This document shows positions 25,685 to 38,701 of a DNA stretch of 64,000 nucleotides, piece by piece (positions within the stretch are counted from its first letter, which is position 1; every line of letters starts with the position of its first letter). Location of the stretch: NCBI GenBank assembly GCA_964016885.1, contig OZ024744.1, positions 24,164,798-24,228,797 on the forward strand, given 5' to 3'. The notes beneath the pieces are model-generated. The model did no database searches, was not told the DNA's origin, and was given only the letters and a program-made list of their open reading frames with translations. Both the position numbers and the translations under genes were made by a program. Origin of the DNA: Eledone cirrhosa. Taxonomy: Eukaryota; Mollusca; Cephalopoda; Octopoda; Eledonidae.

Positions 25685-28165
25685 CAGCAGTTGAATCTTA
25701 ATATAAAACTCGGTTTAACAACAGTTGAATCTTAAGATAAAACTCGTTTTAACAACAGTTGAATCTTAAGAACTAACTCGTTTTAACAACAGTTGAATCT
25801 TAAGATAAAACTCGTTTTAACAACAGTTGAATCTTAAGAACTGACTCGTTTTAAAAACAGCTGAATCTTAAGATAAAACTCGTATTAACAACAGTTGAAT
25901 CTTAAGAACTGACACGTTTTATCAACAGTTCAACCTTAAGAACTGACTCGTTTTAACAACAGTTGAATCTTCAAATAAAACTCGTTTTAACAACAGTTGA
26001 ATCTAAAGAACTGACTCGTTTTAACAACAGTTGAATCTTAAGATAAAACTCGTTTTAACAACAGTTGAATCTTAAGAACTGACTCATTTTAACAAGAGTT
26101 GAATCTTAAGATACAACTCGTTTTAACAACAGCTGAATCTTAAGATTAATCTCGTTTTAACAACAGTTGAATCTTAAGACAAAACCCGTTTTAACAACAG
26201 TTGAATCTTAAGAACTGTCTCGATTTAACGACAGTTGAATCTTAAGAACTGACTCGTTTTAACAACAGCTGAATCTTAAGATTAAACTCGTTTTAACAAC
26301 AGTTGAATCTTAAGACAAAACCCGTTTTAACAACAGTTGAATCTTAAGAACTGTCTCGATTTAACAACAGCTGAATCTTAAGATAAACCTCGTTTTAACA
26401 ACAGTTTAATCTTAAAAACTGACTCGTTTTAACAACAGTTGAATCTTAAGATAAAATTCGTTTTAACAACAGTTGAATCTTAAGAACTGATTCGTTTTAA
26501 CAACAGTTCAAACTTAAGAACTGACTCGTTTTAACAACAGTTGAATCTTATGATAAAACTCATTTTAACAACAGTTGAATCTTAAGAACTGATTCGTTTT
26601 AACAACAGATGAATCTTAAGATAAACCTTGTTTTAACAACAGTTGAATCTTAAGAACTGTCTCGATTTAACGACAGTTGAATCTTAAGAACTGACTCGTT
26701 TTAACAACAGTTGAATCTTACGATAAAACTCGTTTTAACATCAGTTGAATCTTAAGAACTGACTAATTTTAACAACAGCTGAATCTTAAGATAAAACTCG
26801 TTTTAACAACAGTTGAATCTTAAGAACTGACTCGTTTTAACAACAGTTGAATCTTATGATAAAACTCATTTTAACAACAGTTGAATGTTAAGATAAAACT
26901 CGTTTTAACAACAGTTGAATCTTAAGAACTGACTCTTTTTAACAACAGTTGAATGTTAAGATAAAACTCGTTTTAACAACAGTTGAATCTTAAGAACTGA
27001 CTCGTTTTAACAACAGTTGAATCTTAAGAAATGACTCGTTTTAACAACAGTTGAATCTTATGATAAAACCCATTTTAACAACAGTTGAATCTTAAGATTA
27101 AACTCGTTTTAACAACAGTTGAATCTTAAGAACTGACTCGTTTTAACAACAGTTGAATCTTAAGAACTGACTCGTTTTATCAACATTTCAACCTTAAGAA
27201 CTGACTCGTTTTAACAACAGATGAATCTTCAAATAAAACTCGTTTTAACAACAGTTGAATCTTAAGAACTGACTCGTTTTAACAGCAGTTGAATCTTAAG
27301 AACTGATTCGTTTTAACAACAGTTCAAACTTAAGAACTGACTCGTATTAACAACAGTTGAATCTTATTATAAAACTCATTTTAACAACAGTTGAATCTTA
27401 AGAACTGATTCGTTTTAACAACAGATGAATCTTAAGATAAACCTCGTTTTAACAACAGTTGCATCTTAGGAACTGGCTCGTTTAAACAACAGTTGAATCT
27501 TAAGATAAAACACGTTTTAACAACAGTTGTATCTTAAGAACTGACTCGTTTTAACAACAGTTGAATCTTAAGATAAACTCGTTTTAACAACAGTTGAATC
27601 TTAAGAACTGACTCGTTTTAACAACAGCTGAATCTTAAGATAAAACTCGTATTAACAACAGTTGAATCTTAAGAACTGACTCGTTTTATCAACAGTTCAA
27701 CCTTAAGAACTGACTCGTTTTAACAACAGTTGAATCTTCAAATAAAACTCGTTTTAACAACAGTTGAATCTAAAGAACTGACTCGTTTTAACAACAGTTG
27801 AATCTAAAGAACTGACTCGTTTTAACAACAGTTGAATCTTAAGATAAAACTCGTTTTAACAACAGTTGAATCTTAAGAACTGACTCATTTTAACAACAGT
27901 TGAATCTTAATATAAAACTCGTTTTAACAACAGCTGAATCTTAAGATTAAACTCGTTTTAACAACAGTTGAATCTTAAGACAAAACCCGTTTTAACAACA
28001 GTTGAATCTTAAGAACTGACTCGTTTTAACAACAGCTGAATCTTAAGATTAAACTCGTTTTAACAACAGTTGAATCTTAAGACAAAACCCGTTTTAACAA
28101 CAGATGAATCTTAAGAACTGTCTCGTTTTAACGACAGTTGAATCTTAAGAACTGACTCGTTTTAA
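25685..28165 (+). repeat. Shortened HOR-II unit 3 (2,481 bp)
   Basis: Same marker at both ends (25,685 and 28,166), but only about half the length of units 1 and 2. It runs with unit 2 through ATACAACTCG (26,111), GTCTCGATTTAACGAC (about 26,218), CTTACGATAAAACTCG (26,717) and the GTTTAAAC monomer near 27,480. Near 27,570-27,780 it passes directly into the CAGCTG, GTATTAAC, TTATCAACAGTTCAACC and CTAAAGAACTG series that lies at the end of the longer units. The section with TTTTGATAAAACCC, CTTCATATAAAAC and the HOR-I-like 1.5 kb is absent. This looks like a large in-register deletion and marks the change from the 5 kb to the 3 kb regime. Confidence 0.8.
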
Positions 28166-30613
28166 CAGCAGTTGAATCTTAATATAAAACTCGTTTTAAC
28201 AACAGTTGAATCTTAAGATAAAACTCGTTTTAACAACAGTTGAATCTTAAGAACTAACTCGTTTTAACAACAGTTGAATCTTTAGATAAAACTCGTTTTA
28301 ACAACAGTTGAATCTTAAGAACTGACTCGTTTTAACAACAGCTGAATCTTAAGATAAAACTCGTATTAACAACAGTTGAATCTTAAGAACTGACACGTTT
28401 TATCAACAGTTCAACCTTAAGAACTGACTCGTTTTAACAACAGTTGAATCTTCAAATAAAACTCGTTTTAACAACAGTTGAATCTAAAGAACTGACTCGT
28501 TTTAACAACAGTTGAATCTTAAGATAAAACTCGTTTTAACAACAGTTGAATCTTAAGAACTGACTCATTTTAACAACAGTTGAATCTTAAGATACAACTC
28601 GTTTTAACAACAGCTGAATCTTAAGATTAATCTCGTTTTAACAACAGTTGAATCTTAAGACAAAACCCGTTTTAACAACAGTTGAATCTTAAGAACTGTC
28701 TCGATTTAACGACAGTTGAATCTTAAGAACTGACTCGTTTTAACAACAGCTGAATCTTAAGATTAAACTCGTTTTAACAACAGTTGAATCTTAAGACAAA
28801 ACCCGTTTTAACAACAGTTGAATCTTAAGAACTGTCTCGTTTTAACAACAGTTGAATCTTAAGATAAACCTCGTTTTAACAACAGTTTAATCTTAAAAAC
28901 TGACTCGTTTTAACAACAGTTGAATCTTAAGATAAAATTGGTTTTAACAACAGTTGAATCTTAAGAACTGATTCGTTTTAACAACAGTTCAAACTTAAGA
29001 ACTGACTCGTTTTAACAACAGTTGAATCTTATGATAAAACTCATTTTAACAACAGTTGAATCTTAAGAACTGATTCGTTTTAACAACAGCTGAATCTTAA
29101 GATAAAACTCATTTTAACAACAGTTGAATCTTAAGAACTGATTCGTTTTAACAATAGATGAATCTTAAGATAAACCTCGTTTTAATAACAGTTGCATCTT
29201 AGGAACTGGCTCGTTTAAACAACAGTTGAATCTTAAGATAAAACACGTTTTAACAACAGTTGAATCTTAAGAACTGACTCGTTTTAACAACAGTTGAATC
29301 TTAAGATAAACTCGTTTTAACAACAGTTGAATCTTAAGAACTGACTCGTTTTAACAACAGCTGAATCTTAAGATAAAACTCGTATTAACAACAGTTGAAT
29401 CTTAAGAACTGACTCGTTTTATCAACAGTTCAACCTTAAGAACTGACTCGTTTTAACAACAGTTGAATCTTCAAATAAAACTCGTTTTAACAACAGTTGA
29501 ATCTTAAGAACTGACTCGTTTTAACAACAGTTGAATGTTATGATAAAACTCGTTTTAACAACAGTTGAATCTTAAGAACTGACTCTTTTTAACAACAGTT
29601 GAATCTTAAGATAATACTCGTTTTAACAACAGTTGAATCTTAAGATAAAATTCGTTTTAACAATAGTTGAATGTTAAGAACTCTTTCGTTTTAACAACAG
29701 TGCAAACTTAAGAGCTGACTCGTTTTAACAACAGCTGAATCTTATGATAAAACTCATTTTAACAACAGTTGAATCTTAAGATAAAACTCGTTTTACCAAC
29801 AGTTGAATCTTAAGCACTGTCTCGTTTTAACAACAGTTGAATCTTAAGATAAAACTCGTTTTAACAACAGTTGAATCTTAAGAACTAACTCGTTTTAACA
29901 ACAGTTGAATTTTTTTGATAAAACCCATTTTAACAACAGTTGAATCTTAAGATTAAACTCGTTTTAACAATAGTTGAATCTTAAGAACTGACTCGTTTTA
30001 ACAACAGTTGAATCTTAAGAACTGACTCGTTTTATCAACATTTCAACCTTAAGAACTGACTCGTTTTAACAACAGTTGAATCTTCAAATAAAACTCGTTT
30101 TAACAACAGTTGAAACTTAAGAACTGACTCGTTTTAACAACAGTTGAATCTTAAGAACTGATTCGTTTTAACAACAGTTCAAACTTAAGAACTGACTCGT
30201 TGTAACAACAGTTGAATCTTATTATAAAACTCATTTTAAAAACAGTTGCATCTTAAGAACTGGCTCGTTTAAACAACAGTTGAATCTTAAGATAAAACTC
30301 GTTTTAACAACAGTTGAATCTTAACATAAAATTCGTTTTAACAATAGTTGAATGTTAAGAACTCTTTCGTTTTAACAACAGTGCAAACTTAAGAGCTGAC
30401 TCGTTTTAACAACAGTTGAATCTTATGATAAAACTCATTTTAACAACAGTTGAATCTTAAGATAAAACTCGTTTTAACAACAGTTGAATCTTAAGCACTG
30501 TCTCGTTTTAACAACAGTTGAATCTTAAGATAAAACTCGTTTTAACAACAGTTGAATCTTAAGAACTGACTCGTTTTAACAACAGTTGAATCTTAAGAAC
30601 TGACTCGTTTTAA
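28166..30613 (+). repeat. HOR-II unit 4 (2,448 bp)
   Basis: First unit of the short type that has the full internal order later seen in the 2,991 bp units: GTCTCGATTTAACGAC (28,698), TTTTTTGATAAAACCC (G at 29,917), CGTTGTAACAAC (30,199) and TGCAAACTTAAGAGCTG twice (29,701 and 30,382). It lacks the CTTACGATAAAACTCG/AACATCAG monomers of units 1-3. An extra T in the T run at 29,911-29,916 makes one monomer 35 bp, and the spacing of the two TGCAAAC markers here is 681 rather than 680. A lone substitution gives ATTGGTTTT near 28,938 in place of ATTCGTTTT. Confidence 0.82.
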
Positions 30614-33501
30614 CAGCAGTTGAATCTTAATATAAAACTCGTTTTAACAACAGTTGAATCATAAGATAAAACTCGTTTTAACAACAGTTGAATCTTAAGA
30701 ACTAACTCGTTTTAACAACAGTTGAATCTTAAGATAAAACTCGTTTTAACAACAGTTGAATCTTAAGAACTGACTCGTTTTAACAACAGCTGAATCTTAA
30801 GATAAAACTCGCATTAACAACAGTTGAATCTTAAGAACTGACACGTTTTATCAACAGTTCAACCTTAAGAACTGACTCGTTTTAACAACAGTTGAATCTT
30901 CAAATAAAACTCGTTTTAACAACAGTTGAATCTAAAGAACTGACTCGTTTTAACAACAGTTGAATCTTAAGACAAAACCCGTTTTAACAACAGTTGAATC
31001 TTAAGAACTGTCTCGATTTAACGACAGTTGAATCTTAAGAACTGACTCGTTTTAACAACAGCTGAATCTTAAGATTAAACTCGTTTTAACAACAGTTGAA
31101 TCTTAAGACAAAACCCGTTTTAACAACAGTTGAATCTTAAGAACTGTCTCGTTTTAACAACAGTTGAATCTTAAGATAAACCTCGTTTTAACAACAGTTT
31201 AATCTTAAAAACTGACTCGTTTTAACAACAGTTGAATCTTAAGATAAAATTCGTTTTAACAACAGTTGAATCTTAAGAACTGATTCGTTTTAACAACAGT
31301 TCAAACTTAAGAACTGACTCGTTTTAACAACAGTTGAATCTTATGATAAAACTCATTTTAACAACAGTTGAATCTTAAGAACTGATTCGTTTTAACAACA
31401 GCTGAATCTTAAGATAAAACTTGTTTTAACAACAGTTGAATCTTAAGAACTGACTCGTTTTAACAACAGTTGAATCTTATGATAAAACTCATTTTAACAA
31501 CAGTTGAATGTTAAGATAAAACTCGTTTTAACAACAGTTGAATCTTAAGAACTGACTCTTTTAACAACAGTTGAATGTTAAGATAAAACTCGTTCTAACA
31601 ACAGTTGAATCTTAAGAACTGACTCGTTTTAACAACAGTTGAATCTTAAGAACTGACTCGTTTTAACAACAGTTGAATCTTATGATAAAACCCATTTTAA
31701 CAACAGTTGAATCTTAAGATTAAACTCGTTTTAACAACAGTTGAATCTTAAGAACTGACTCGTTTTAACAACAGTTGAATCTTAAGAACTGACTCGTTTT
31801 ATCAACATTTCAACCTTAAGAACTGACTCGTTTTAACAACAGATGAATCTTCAAATAAAACTCGTTTTAACAACAGTTGAATCTTAAGAACTGACTCGTT
31901 TTAACAGCAGTTGAATCTTAAGAACTGATTCGTTTTAACAACAGTTCAAACTTAAGAACTGACTCGTATTAACAACAGTTGAATCTTATTATAAAACTCA
32001 TTTTAACAACAGTTGAATCTTAAGAACTGATTCGTTTTAACAACAGATGAATCTTAAGATAAACCTCGTTTTAATAACAGTTGCATCTTAGGAACTGGCT
32101 CGTTTAAACAACAGTTGAATCTTAAGATAAAACACGTTTTAACAACAGTTGAATCTTAAGAACTGACTCGTTTTAACAACAGTTGAATCTTAAGATAAAC
32201 TCGTTTTAACAACAGTTGAATCTTAAGAACTGACTCGTTTTAACAACAGCTGAATCTTAAGATAAAACTCGTATTAACAACAGTTGAATCTTAAGAACTG
32301 ACTCGTTTTATCAACAGTTCAACCTTAAGAACTGACTCATTTTAACAACAGTTGAATCTTCAAATAAAACTCGTTTTAACAACAGTTGAATCTTAAGAAC
32401 TGACTCGTTTTAACAACAGTTGAATGTTATGATAAAACTCGTTTTAACAACAGTTGAATCTTAAGAACTGACTCTTTTTAACAACAGTTGAATCTTAAGA
32501 TAATACTCGTTTTAACAACAGTTGAATCTTAAGATAAAATTCGTTTTAACAATAGTTGAATGTTAAGAACTCTTTCGTTTTAACAACAGTGCAAACTTAA
32601 GAGCTGACTCGTTTTAACAACAGCTGAATCTTATGATAAAACTCATTTTAACAACAGTTGAATCTTAAGATAAAACTCGTTTTACCAACAGTTGAATCTT
32701 AAGCACTGTCTCGTTTTAACAACAGTTGAATCTTAAGATAAAACTCGTTTTAACAACAGTTGAATCTTAAGAACTAACTCGTTTTAACAACAGTTGAATC
32801 TTTTGATAAAACCCATTTTAACAACAGTTGAATCTTAAGATTAAACTCGTTTTAACAATAGTTGAATCTTAAGAACTGACTCGTTTTAACAACAGTTGAA
32901 TCTTAAGAACTGACTCGTTTTATCAACATTTCAACCTTAAGAACTGACTCGTTTTAACAACAGTTGAATCTTCAAATAAAACTCGTTTTAACAACAGTTG
33001 AAACTTAAGAACTGACTCGTTTTAACAACAGTTGAATCTTAAGAACTGATTCGTTTTAACAACAGTTCAAACTTAAGAACTGACTCGTAGTAACAACAGT
33101 TGAATCTTATTATAAAACTCATTTTAAAAACAGTTGCATCTTAAGAACTGGCTCGTTTAAACAACAGTTGAATCTTAAGATAAAACTCGTTTTAACAACA
33201 GTTGAATCTTAACATAAAATTCGTTTTAACAATAGTTGAATGTTAAGAACTCTTTCGTTTTAACAACAGTGCAAACTTAAGAGCTGACTCGTTTTAACAA
33301 CAGTTGAATCTTATGATAAAACTCATTTTAACAACAGTTGAATCTTAAGATAAAACTCGTTTTAACAACAGTTGAATCTTAAGCACTGTCTCGTTTTAAC
33401 AACAGTTGAATCTTAAGATAAAACTCGTTTTAACAACAGTTGAATCTTAAGAACTGACTCGTTTTAACAACAGTTGAATCTTAAGAACTGACTCGTTTTA
33501 A
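30614..33501 (+). repeat. HOR-II unit 5 (2,888 bp, three monomers deleted)
   Basis: Close relative of the 2,991 bp standard but 103 bases shorter. Three monomers (102 bases) are missing at about 30,955-30,972, where CTTAAGA of one monomer continues straight into CAAAACCCG; the ACAGACTCA, ATACAACTCG and ATTAATCTCG monomers present near 33,860-33,950 are skipped. The remaining base is lost near 31,558, where CTCTTTTAAC replaces CTCTTTTTAAC. The unit carries the GCATTAAC variant (30,811) and CGTAGTAAC (33,086), both shared with later units. Confidence 0.85.
30955..30975 (+). other. Deletion junction (three monomers lost)
   Basis: TTGAATCTTAAGA is followed by CAAAACCCG; in the next unit the same TTGAATCTTAAGA occurs at about 33,848 and, 102 bases later, before CAAAACCCG. 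The junction lies within the shared core and removes exactly three monomers. Confidence 0.82.
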
Positions 33502-35995
33502 CAGCAGTTGAATCTTAATATAAAACTCGTTTTAACAACAGTTGAATCTTAAGATAAAACTCGTTTTAACAACAGTTGAATCTTAAGAACTAACTCGTTT
33601 TAACAACAGTTGAATCTTAAGATAAAACTCGTTTTAACAACAGTTGAATCTTAAGAACTGACTCGTTTTAACAACAGCTGAATCTTAAGATAAAACTCGC
33701 ATTAACAACAGTTGAATCTTAAGAACTGACACGTTTTATCAACAGTTCAACCTTAAGAACTGACTCGTTTTAACAACAGTTGAATCTTCAAATAAAACTC
33801 GTTTTAACAACAGTTGAATCTAAAGAACTGACTCGTTTTAACAACAGTTGAATCTTAAGAACAGACTCATTTTAACAACAGTTGAATCTTAAGATACAAC
33901 TCGTTTTAACAACAGCTGAATCTTAAGATTAATCTCGTTTTAACAACAGTTGAATCTTAAGACAAAACCCGTTTTAACAACAGTTGAATCTTAAGAACTG
34001 TCTCGATTTAACGACAGTTGAATCTTAAGAACTGACTCGTTTTAACAACAGCTGAATCTTAAGATTAAACTCGTTTTAACAACAGTTGAATCTTAAGACA
34101 AAACCCGTTTTAACAACAGTTGAATCTTAAGAACTGTCTCGTTTTAACAACAGTTGAATCTTAAGATAAACCTCGTTTTAACAACAGTTTAATCTTAAAA
34201 ACTGACTCGTTTTAACAACAGTTGAATCTTAAGATAAAATTCGTTTTAACAACAGTTGAATCTTAAGAACTGATTCGTTTTAACAACAGTTCAAACTTAA
34301 GAACTGACTCGTTTTAACAACAGTTGAATCTTATGATAAAACTCATTTTAACAACAGTTGAATCTTAAGAACTGATTCGTTTTAACAACAGCTGAATCTT
34401 AAGATAAAACTTGTTTTAACAACAGTTGAATCTTAAGAACTGACTCGTTTTAACAACAGTTGAATCTTATGATAAAACTCATTTTAACAACAGTTGAATG
34501 TTAAGATAAAACTCGTTTTAACAACAGTTGAATCTTAAGAACTGACTCTTTTTAACAACAGTTGAATGTTAAGATAAAACTCGTTTTAACAACAGTTGAA
34601 TCTTAAGAACTGACTCGTTTTAACAACAGTTGAATCTTAAGAACTGACTCGTTTTAACAACAGTTGAATCTTATGATAAAACCTATTTTAACAACAGTTG
34701 AATCTTAAGATTAAACTCGTTTTAACAACAGTTGAATCTTAAGAACTGACTCGTTTTAACAACAGTTGAATCTTAAGAACTGACTCGTTTTATCAACATT
34801 TCAACCTTAAGAACTGACTCGTTTTAACAACAGATGAATCTTCAAATAAAACTCGTTTTAACAACAGTTGAATCTTAAGAACTGACTCGTTTTAACAGCA
34901 GTTAAATCTTAAGAACTGATTCGTTTTAACAACAGTTCAAACTTAAGAACTGACTCGTATTAACAACAGTTGAATCTTATTATAAAACTCATTTTAACAA
35001 CAGTTGAATCTTAAGAACTGATTCGTTTTAACAACAGATGAATCTTAAGATAAACCTCGTTTTAATAACAGTTGCATCTTAGGAACTGGCTCGTTTAAAC
35101 AACAGTTGAATCTTAAGATAAAACACGTTTTAACAACAGTTGAATCTTAAGAACTGACTCGTTTTAACAACAGTTGAATCTTAAGATAAACTCGTTTTAA
35201 CAACAGTTGAATCTTAAGAACTGACTCGTTTTAACAACAGCTGAATCTTAAGATAAAACTCGTATTAACAACAGTTGAATCTTAAGAACTGACTCGTTTT
35301 ATCAACAGTTCAACCTTAAGAACTGACTCATTTTAACAACAGTTGAATCTTCAAATAAAACTCGTTTTAACAACAGTTGAATCTTAAGAACTGACTCGTT
35401 TTAACAACAGTTGAATGTTATGATAAAACTCGTTTTAACAACAGTTGAATCTTAAGAACTGACTCTTTTTAACAACAGTTGAATCTTAAGATAATACTCG
35501 TTTTAACAACAGTTGAATCTTAAGATAAAATTCGTTTTAACAATAGTTGAATGTTAAGAACTCTTTCGTTTTAACAACAGTGCAAACTTAAGAGCTGACT
35601 CGTTTTAACAACAGCTGAATCTTATGATAAAACTCATTTTAACAACAGTTGAATCTTAAGATAAAACTCGTTTTACCAACAGTTGAATCTTAAGCACTGT
35701 CTCGTTTTAACAACAGTTGAATCTTAAGATAAAACTCGTTTTAACAACAGTTGAATCTTAAGAACTAACTCGTTTTAACAACAGTTGAATCTTTTGATAA
35801 AACCCATTTTAACAACAGTTGAATCTTAAGATTAAACTCGTTTTAACAATAGTTGAATCTTAAGAACTGACTCGTTTTAACAACAGTTGAATCTTAAGAA
35901 CTGACTCGTTTTATCAACATTTCAACCTTAAGAACTGACTCGTTTTAACAACAGTTGAATCTTCAAATAAAACTCGTTTTAACAACAGTTGAATC
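33502..35995 (+). repeat. HOR-II unit 6, ending in a 23-monomer deletion junction
   Basis: Runs like its neighbours from the AACAGCAGTTG marker at 33,502 through GCATTAAC (33,699), ATACAACTCG (33,894), GTCTCGATTTAACGAC (34,000) and TTTTGATAAAACCC (G at 35,796). Near 35,965-35,995, after CTTCAAATAAAACTCG, it jumps to the CTAAAGAACTG monomer instead of GTTGAAACTTAAG. The skipped interval corresponds to 32,971-33,787 of unit 5, 816 bases or 24 monomers, bounded on both sides by the same CTTCAAATAAAACTCG monomer. One extra type B monomer follows, so the net loss is 23 monomers and the anchor-to-anchor distance falls to 2,209. Confidence 0.85.
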
Positions 35996-36002
35996 TAAAG
36001 AA
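35965..36002 (+). other. Deletion junction (24 monomers lost)
   Basis: CTTCAAATAAAACTCG and the following CAACAGTTGAA are common to both parental sites (32,971 and 33,787 in unit 5). The junction switches from the first context to the second, removing 816 bases in exact 34 bp register. Confidence 0.82.
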
Positions 36003-38701
36003 CTGACTCGTTTTAACAACAGTTGAATCTTAAGATAAAACTCGTTTTAACAACAGTTGAATCTTAAGAACAGACTCATTTTAACAACAGTTGAATCTTA
36101 AGATACAACTCGTTTTAACAACAGCTGAATCTTAAGATTAATCTCGTTTTAACAACAGTTGAATCTTAAGACAAAACCCGTTTTAACAACAGTTGAATCT
36201 TAAGAACTGTCTCGATTTAACGACAGTTGAATCTTAAGAACTGACTCGTTTTAACAACAGCTGAATCTTAAGATTAAACTCGTTTTAACAACAGTTGAAT
36301 CTTAAGACAAAACCCGTTTTAACAACAGTTGAATCTTAAGAACTGTCTCGTTTTAACAACAGTTGAATCTTAAGATAAACCTCGTTTTAACAACAGTTTA
36401 ATCTTAAAAACTGACTCGTTTTAACAACAGTTGAATCTTAAGATAAAATTCGTTTTAACAACAGTTGAATCTTAAGAACTGATTCGTTTTAACAACAGTT
36501 CAAACTTAAGAACTGACTCGTTTTAACAACAGTTGAATCTTATGATAAAACTCATTTTAACAACAGTTGAATCTTAAGAACTGATTCGTTTTAACAACAG
36601 CTGAATCTTAAGATAAAACTTGTTTTAACAACAGTTGAATCTTAAGAACTGACTCGTTTTAACAACAGTTGAATCTTATGATAAAACTCATTTTAACAAC
36701 AGTTGAATGTTAAGATAAAACTCGTTTTAACAACAGTTGAATCTTAAGAACTGACTCTTTTTAACAACAGTTGAATGTTAAGATAAAACTCGTTTTAACA
36801 ACAGTTGAATCTTAAGAACTGACTCGTTTTAACAACAGTTGAATCTTAAGAACTGACTCGTTTTAACAACAGTTGAATCTTATGATAAAACCCATTTTAA
36901 CAACAGTTGAATCTTAAGATTAAACTCGTTTTAACAACAGTTGAATCTTAAGAACTGACTCGTTTTAACAACAGTTGAATCTTAAGAACTGACTCGTTTT
37001 ATCAACATTTCAACCTTAAGAACTGACTCGTTTTAACAACAGATGAATCTTCAAATAAAACTCGTTTTAACAACAGTTGAATCTTAAGAACTGACTCGTT
37101 TTAACAGCAGTTGAATCTTAAGAACTGATTCGTTTTAACAACAGTTCAAACTTAAGAACTGACTCGTATTAACAACAGTTGAATCTTATTATAAAACTCA
37201 TTTTAACAACAGTTGAATCTTAAGAACTGATTCGTTTTAACAACAGATGAATCTTAAGATAAACCTCGTTTTAATAACAGTTGCATCTTAGGAACTGGCT
37301 CGTTTAAACAACAGTTGAATCTTAAGATAAAACACGTTTTAACAACAGTTGAATCTTAAGAACTGACTCGTTTTAACAACAGTTGAATCTTAAGATAAAC
37401 TCGTTTTAACAACAGTTGAATCTTAAGAACTGACTCGTTTTAACAACAGCTGAATCTTAAGATAAAACTCGTATTAACAACAGTTGAATCTTAAGAACTG
37501 ACTCGTTTTATCAACAGTTCAACCTTAAGAACTGACTCATTTTAACAACAGTTGAATCTTCAAATAAAACTCGTTTTAACAACAGTTGAATCTTAAGAAC
37601 TGACTCGTTTTAACAACAGTTGAATGTTATGATAAAACTCGTTTTAACAACAGTTGAATCTTAAGAACTGACTCTTTTTAACAACAGTTGAATCTTAAGA
37701 TAATACTCGTTTTAACAACAGTTGAATCTTAAGATAAAATTCGTTTTAACAATAGTTGAATGTTAAGAACTCTTTCGTTTTAACAACAGTGCAAACTTAA
37801 GAGCTGACTCGTTTTAACAACAGCTGAATCTTATGATAAAACTCATTTTAACAACAGTTGAATCTTAAGATAAAACTCGTTTTACCAACAGTTGAATCTT
37901 AAGCACTGTCTCGTTTTAACAACAGTTGAATCTTAAGATAAAACTCGTTTTAACAACAGTTGAATCTTAAGAACTAACTCGTTTTAACAACAGTTGAATC
38001 TTTTGATAAAACCCATTTTAACAACAGTTGAATCTTAAGATTAAACTCGTTTTAACAATAGTTGAATCTTAAGAACTGACTCGTTTTAACAACAGTTGAA
38101 TCTTAAGAACTGACTCGTTTTATCAACATTTCAACCTTAAGAACTGACTCGTTTTAACAACAGTTGAATCTTCAAATAAAACTCGTTTTAACAACAGTTG
38201 AAACTTAAGAACTGACTCGTTTTAACAACAGTTGAATCTTAAGAACTGATTCGTTTTAACAACAGTTCAAACTTAAGAACTGACTCGTAGTAACAACAGT
38301 TGAATCTTATTATAAAACTCATTTTAAAAACAGTTGCATCTTAAGAACTGGCTCGTTTAAACAACAGTTGAATCTTAAGATAAAACTCGTTTTAACAACA
38401 GTTGAATCTTAACATAAAATTCGTTTTAACAATAGTTGAATGTTAAGAACTCTTTCGTTTTAACAACAGTGCAAACTTAAGAGCTGACTCGTTTTAACAA
38501 CAGTTGAATCTTATGATAAAACTCATTTTAACAACAGTTGAATCTTAAGATAAAACTCGTTTTAACAACAGTTGAATCTTAAGCACTGTCTCGTTTTAAC
38601 AACAGTTGAATCTTAAGATAAAACTCGTTTTAACAACAGTTGAATCTTAAGAACTGACTCGTTTTAACAACAGTTGAATCTTAAGAACTGACTCGTTTTA
38701 A
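35996..38701 (+). repeat. HOR-II unit 7 (distal part after the deletion junction)
   Basis: Continues from the junction at about 35,995 with ATACAACTCG (36,103), GTCTCGATTTAACGAC (36,209), the GTTTAAAC monomer near 37,300, TTTTGATAAAACCC (G at 38,005) and CGTAGTAAC (38,286). It meets the next AACAGCAGTTG marker at 38,702. From ATACAACTCG here to the same marker at 39,094 is exactly 2,991 bases. The start of the unit is missing because of the unequal exchange described for unit 6. Confidence 0.82.
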
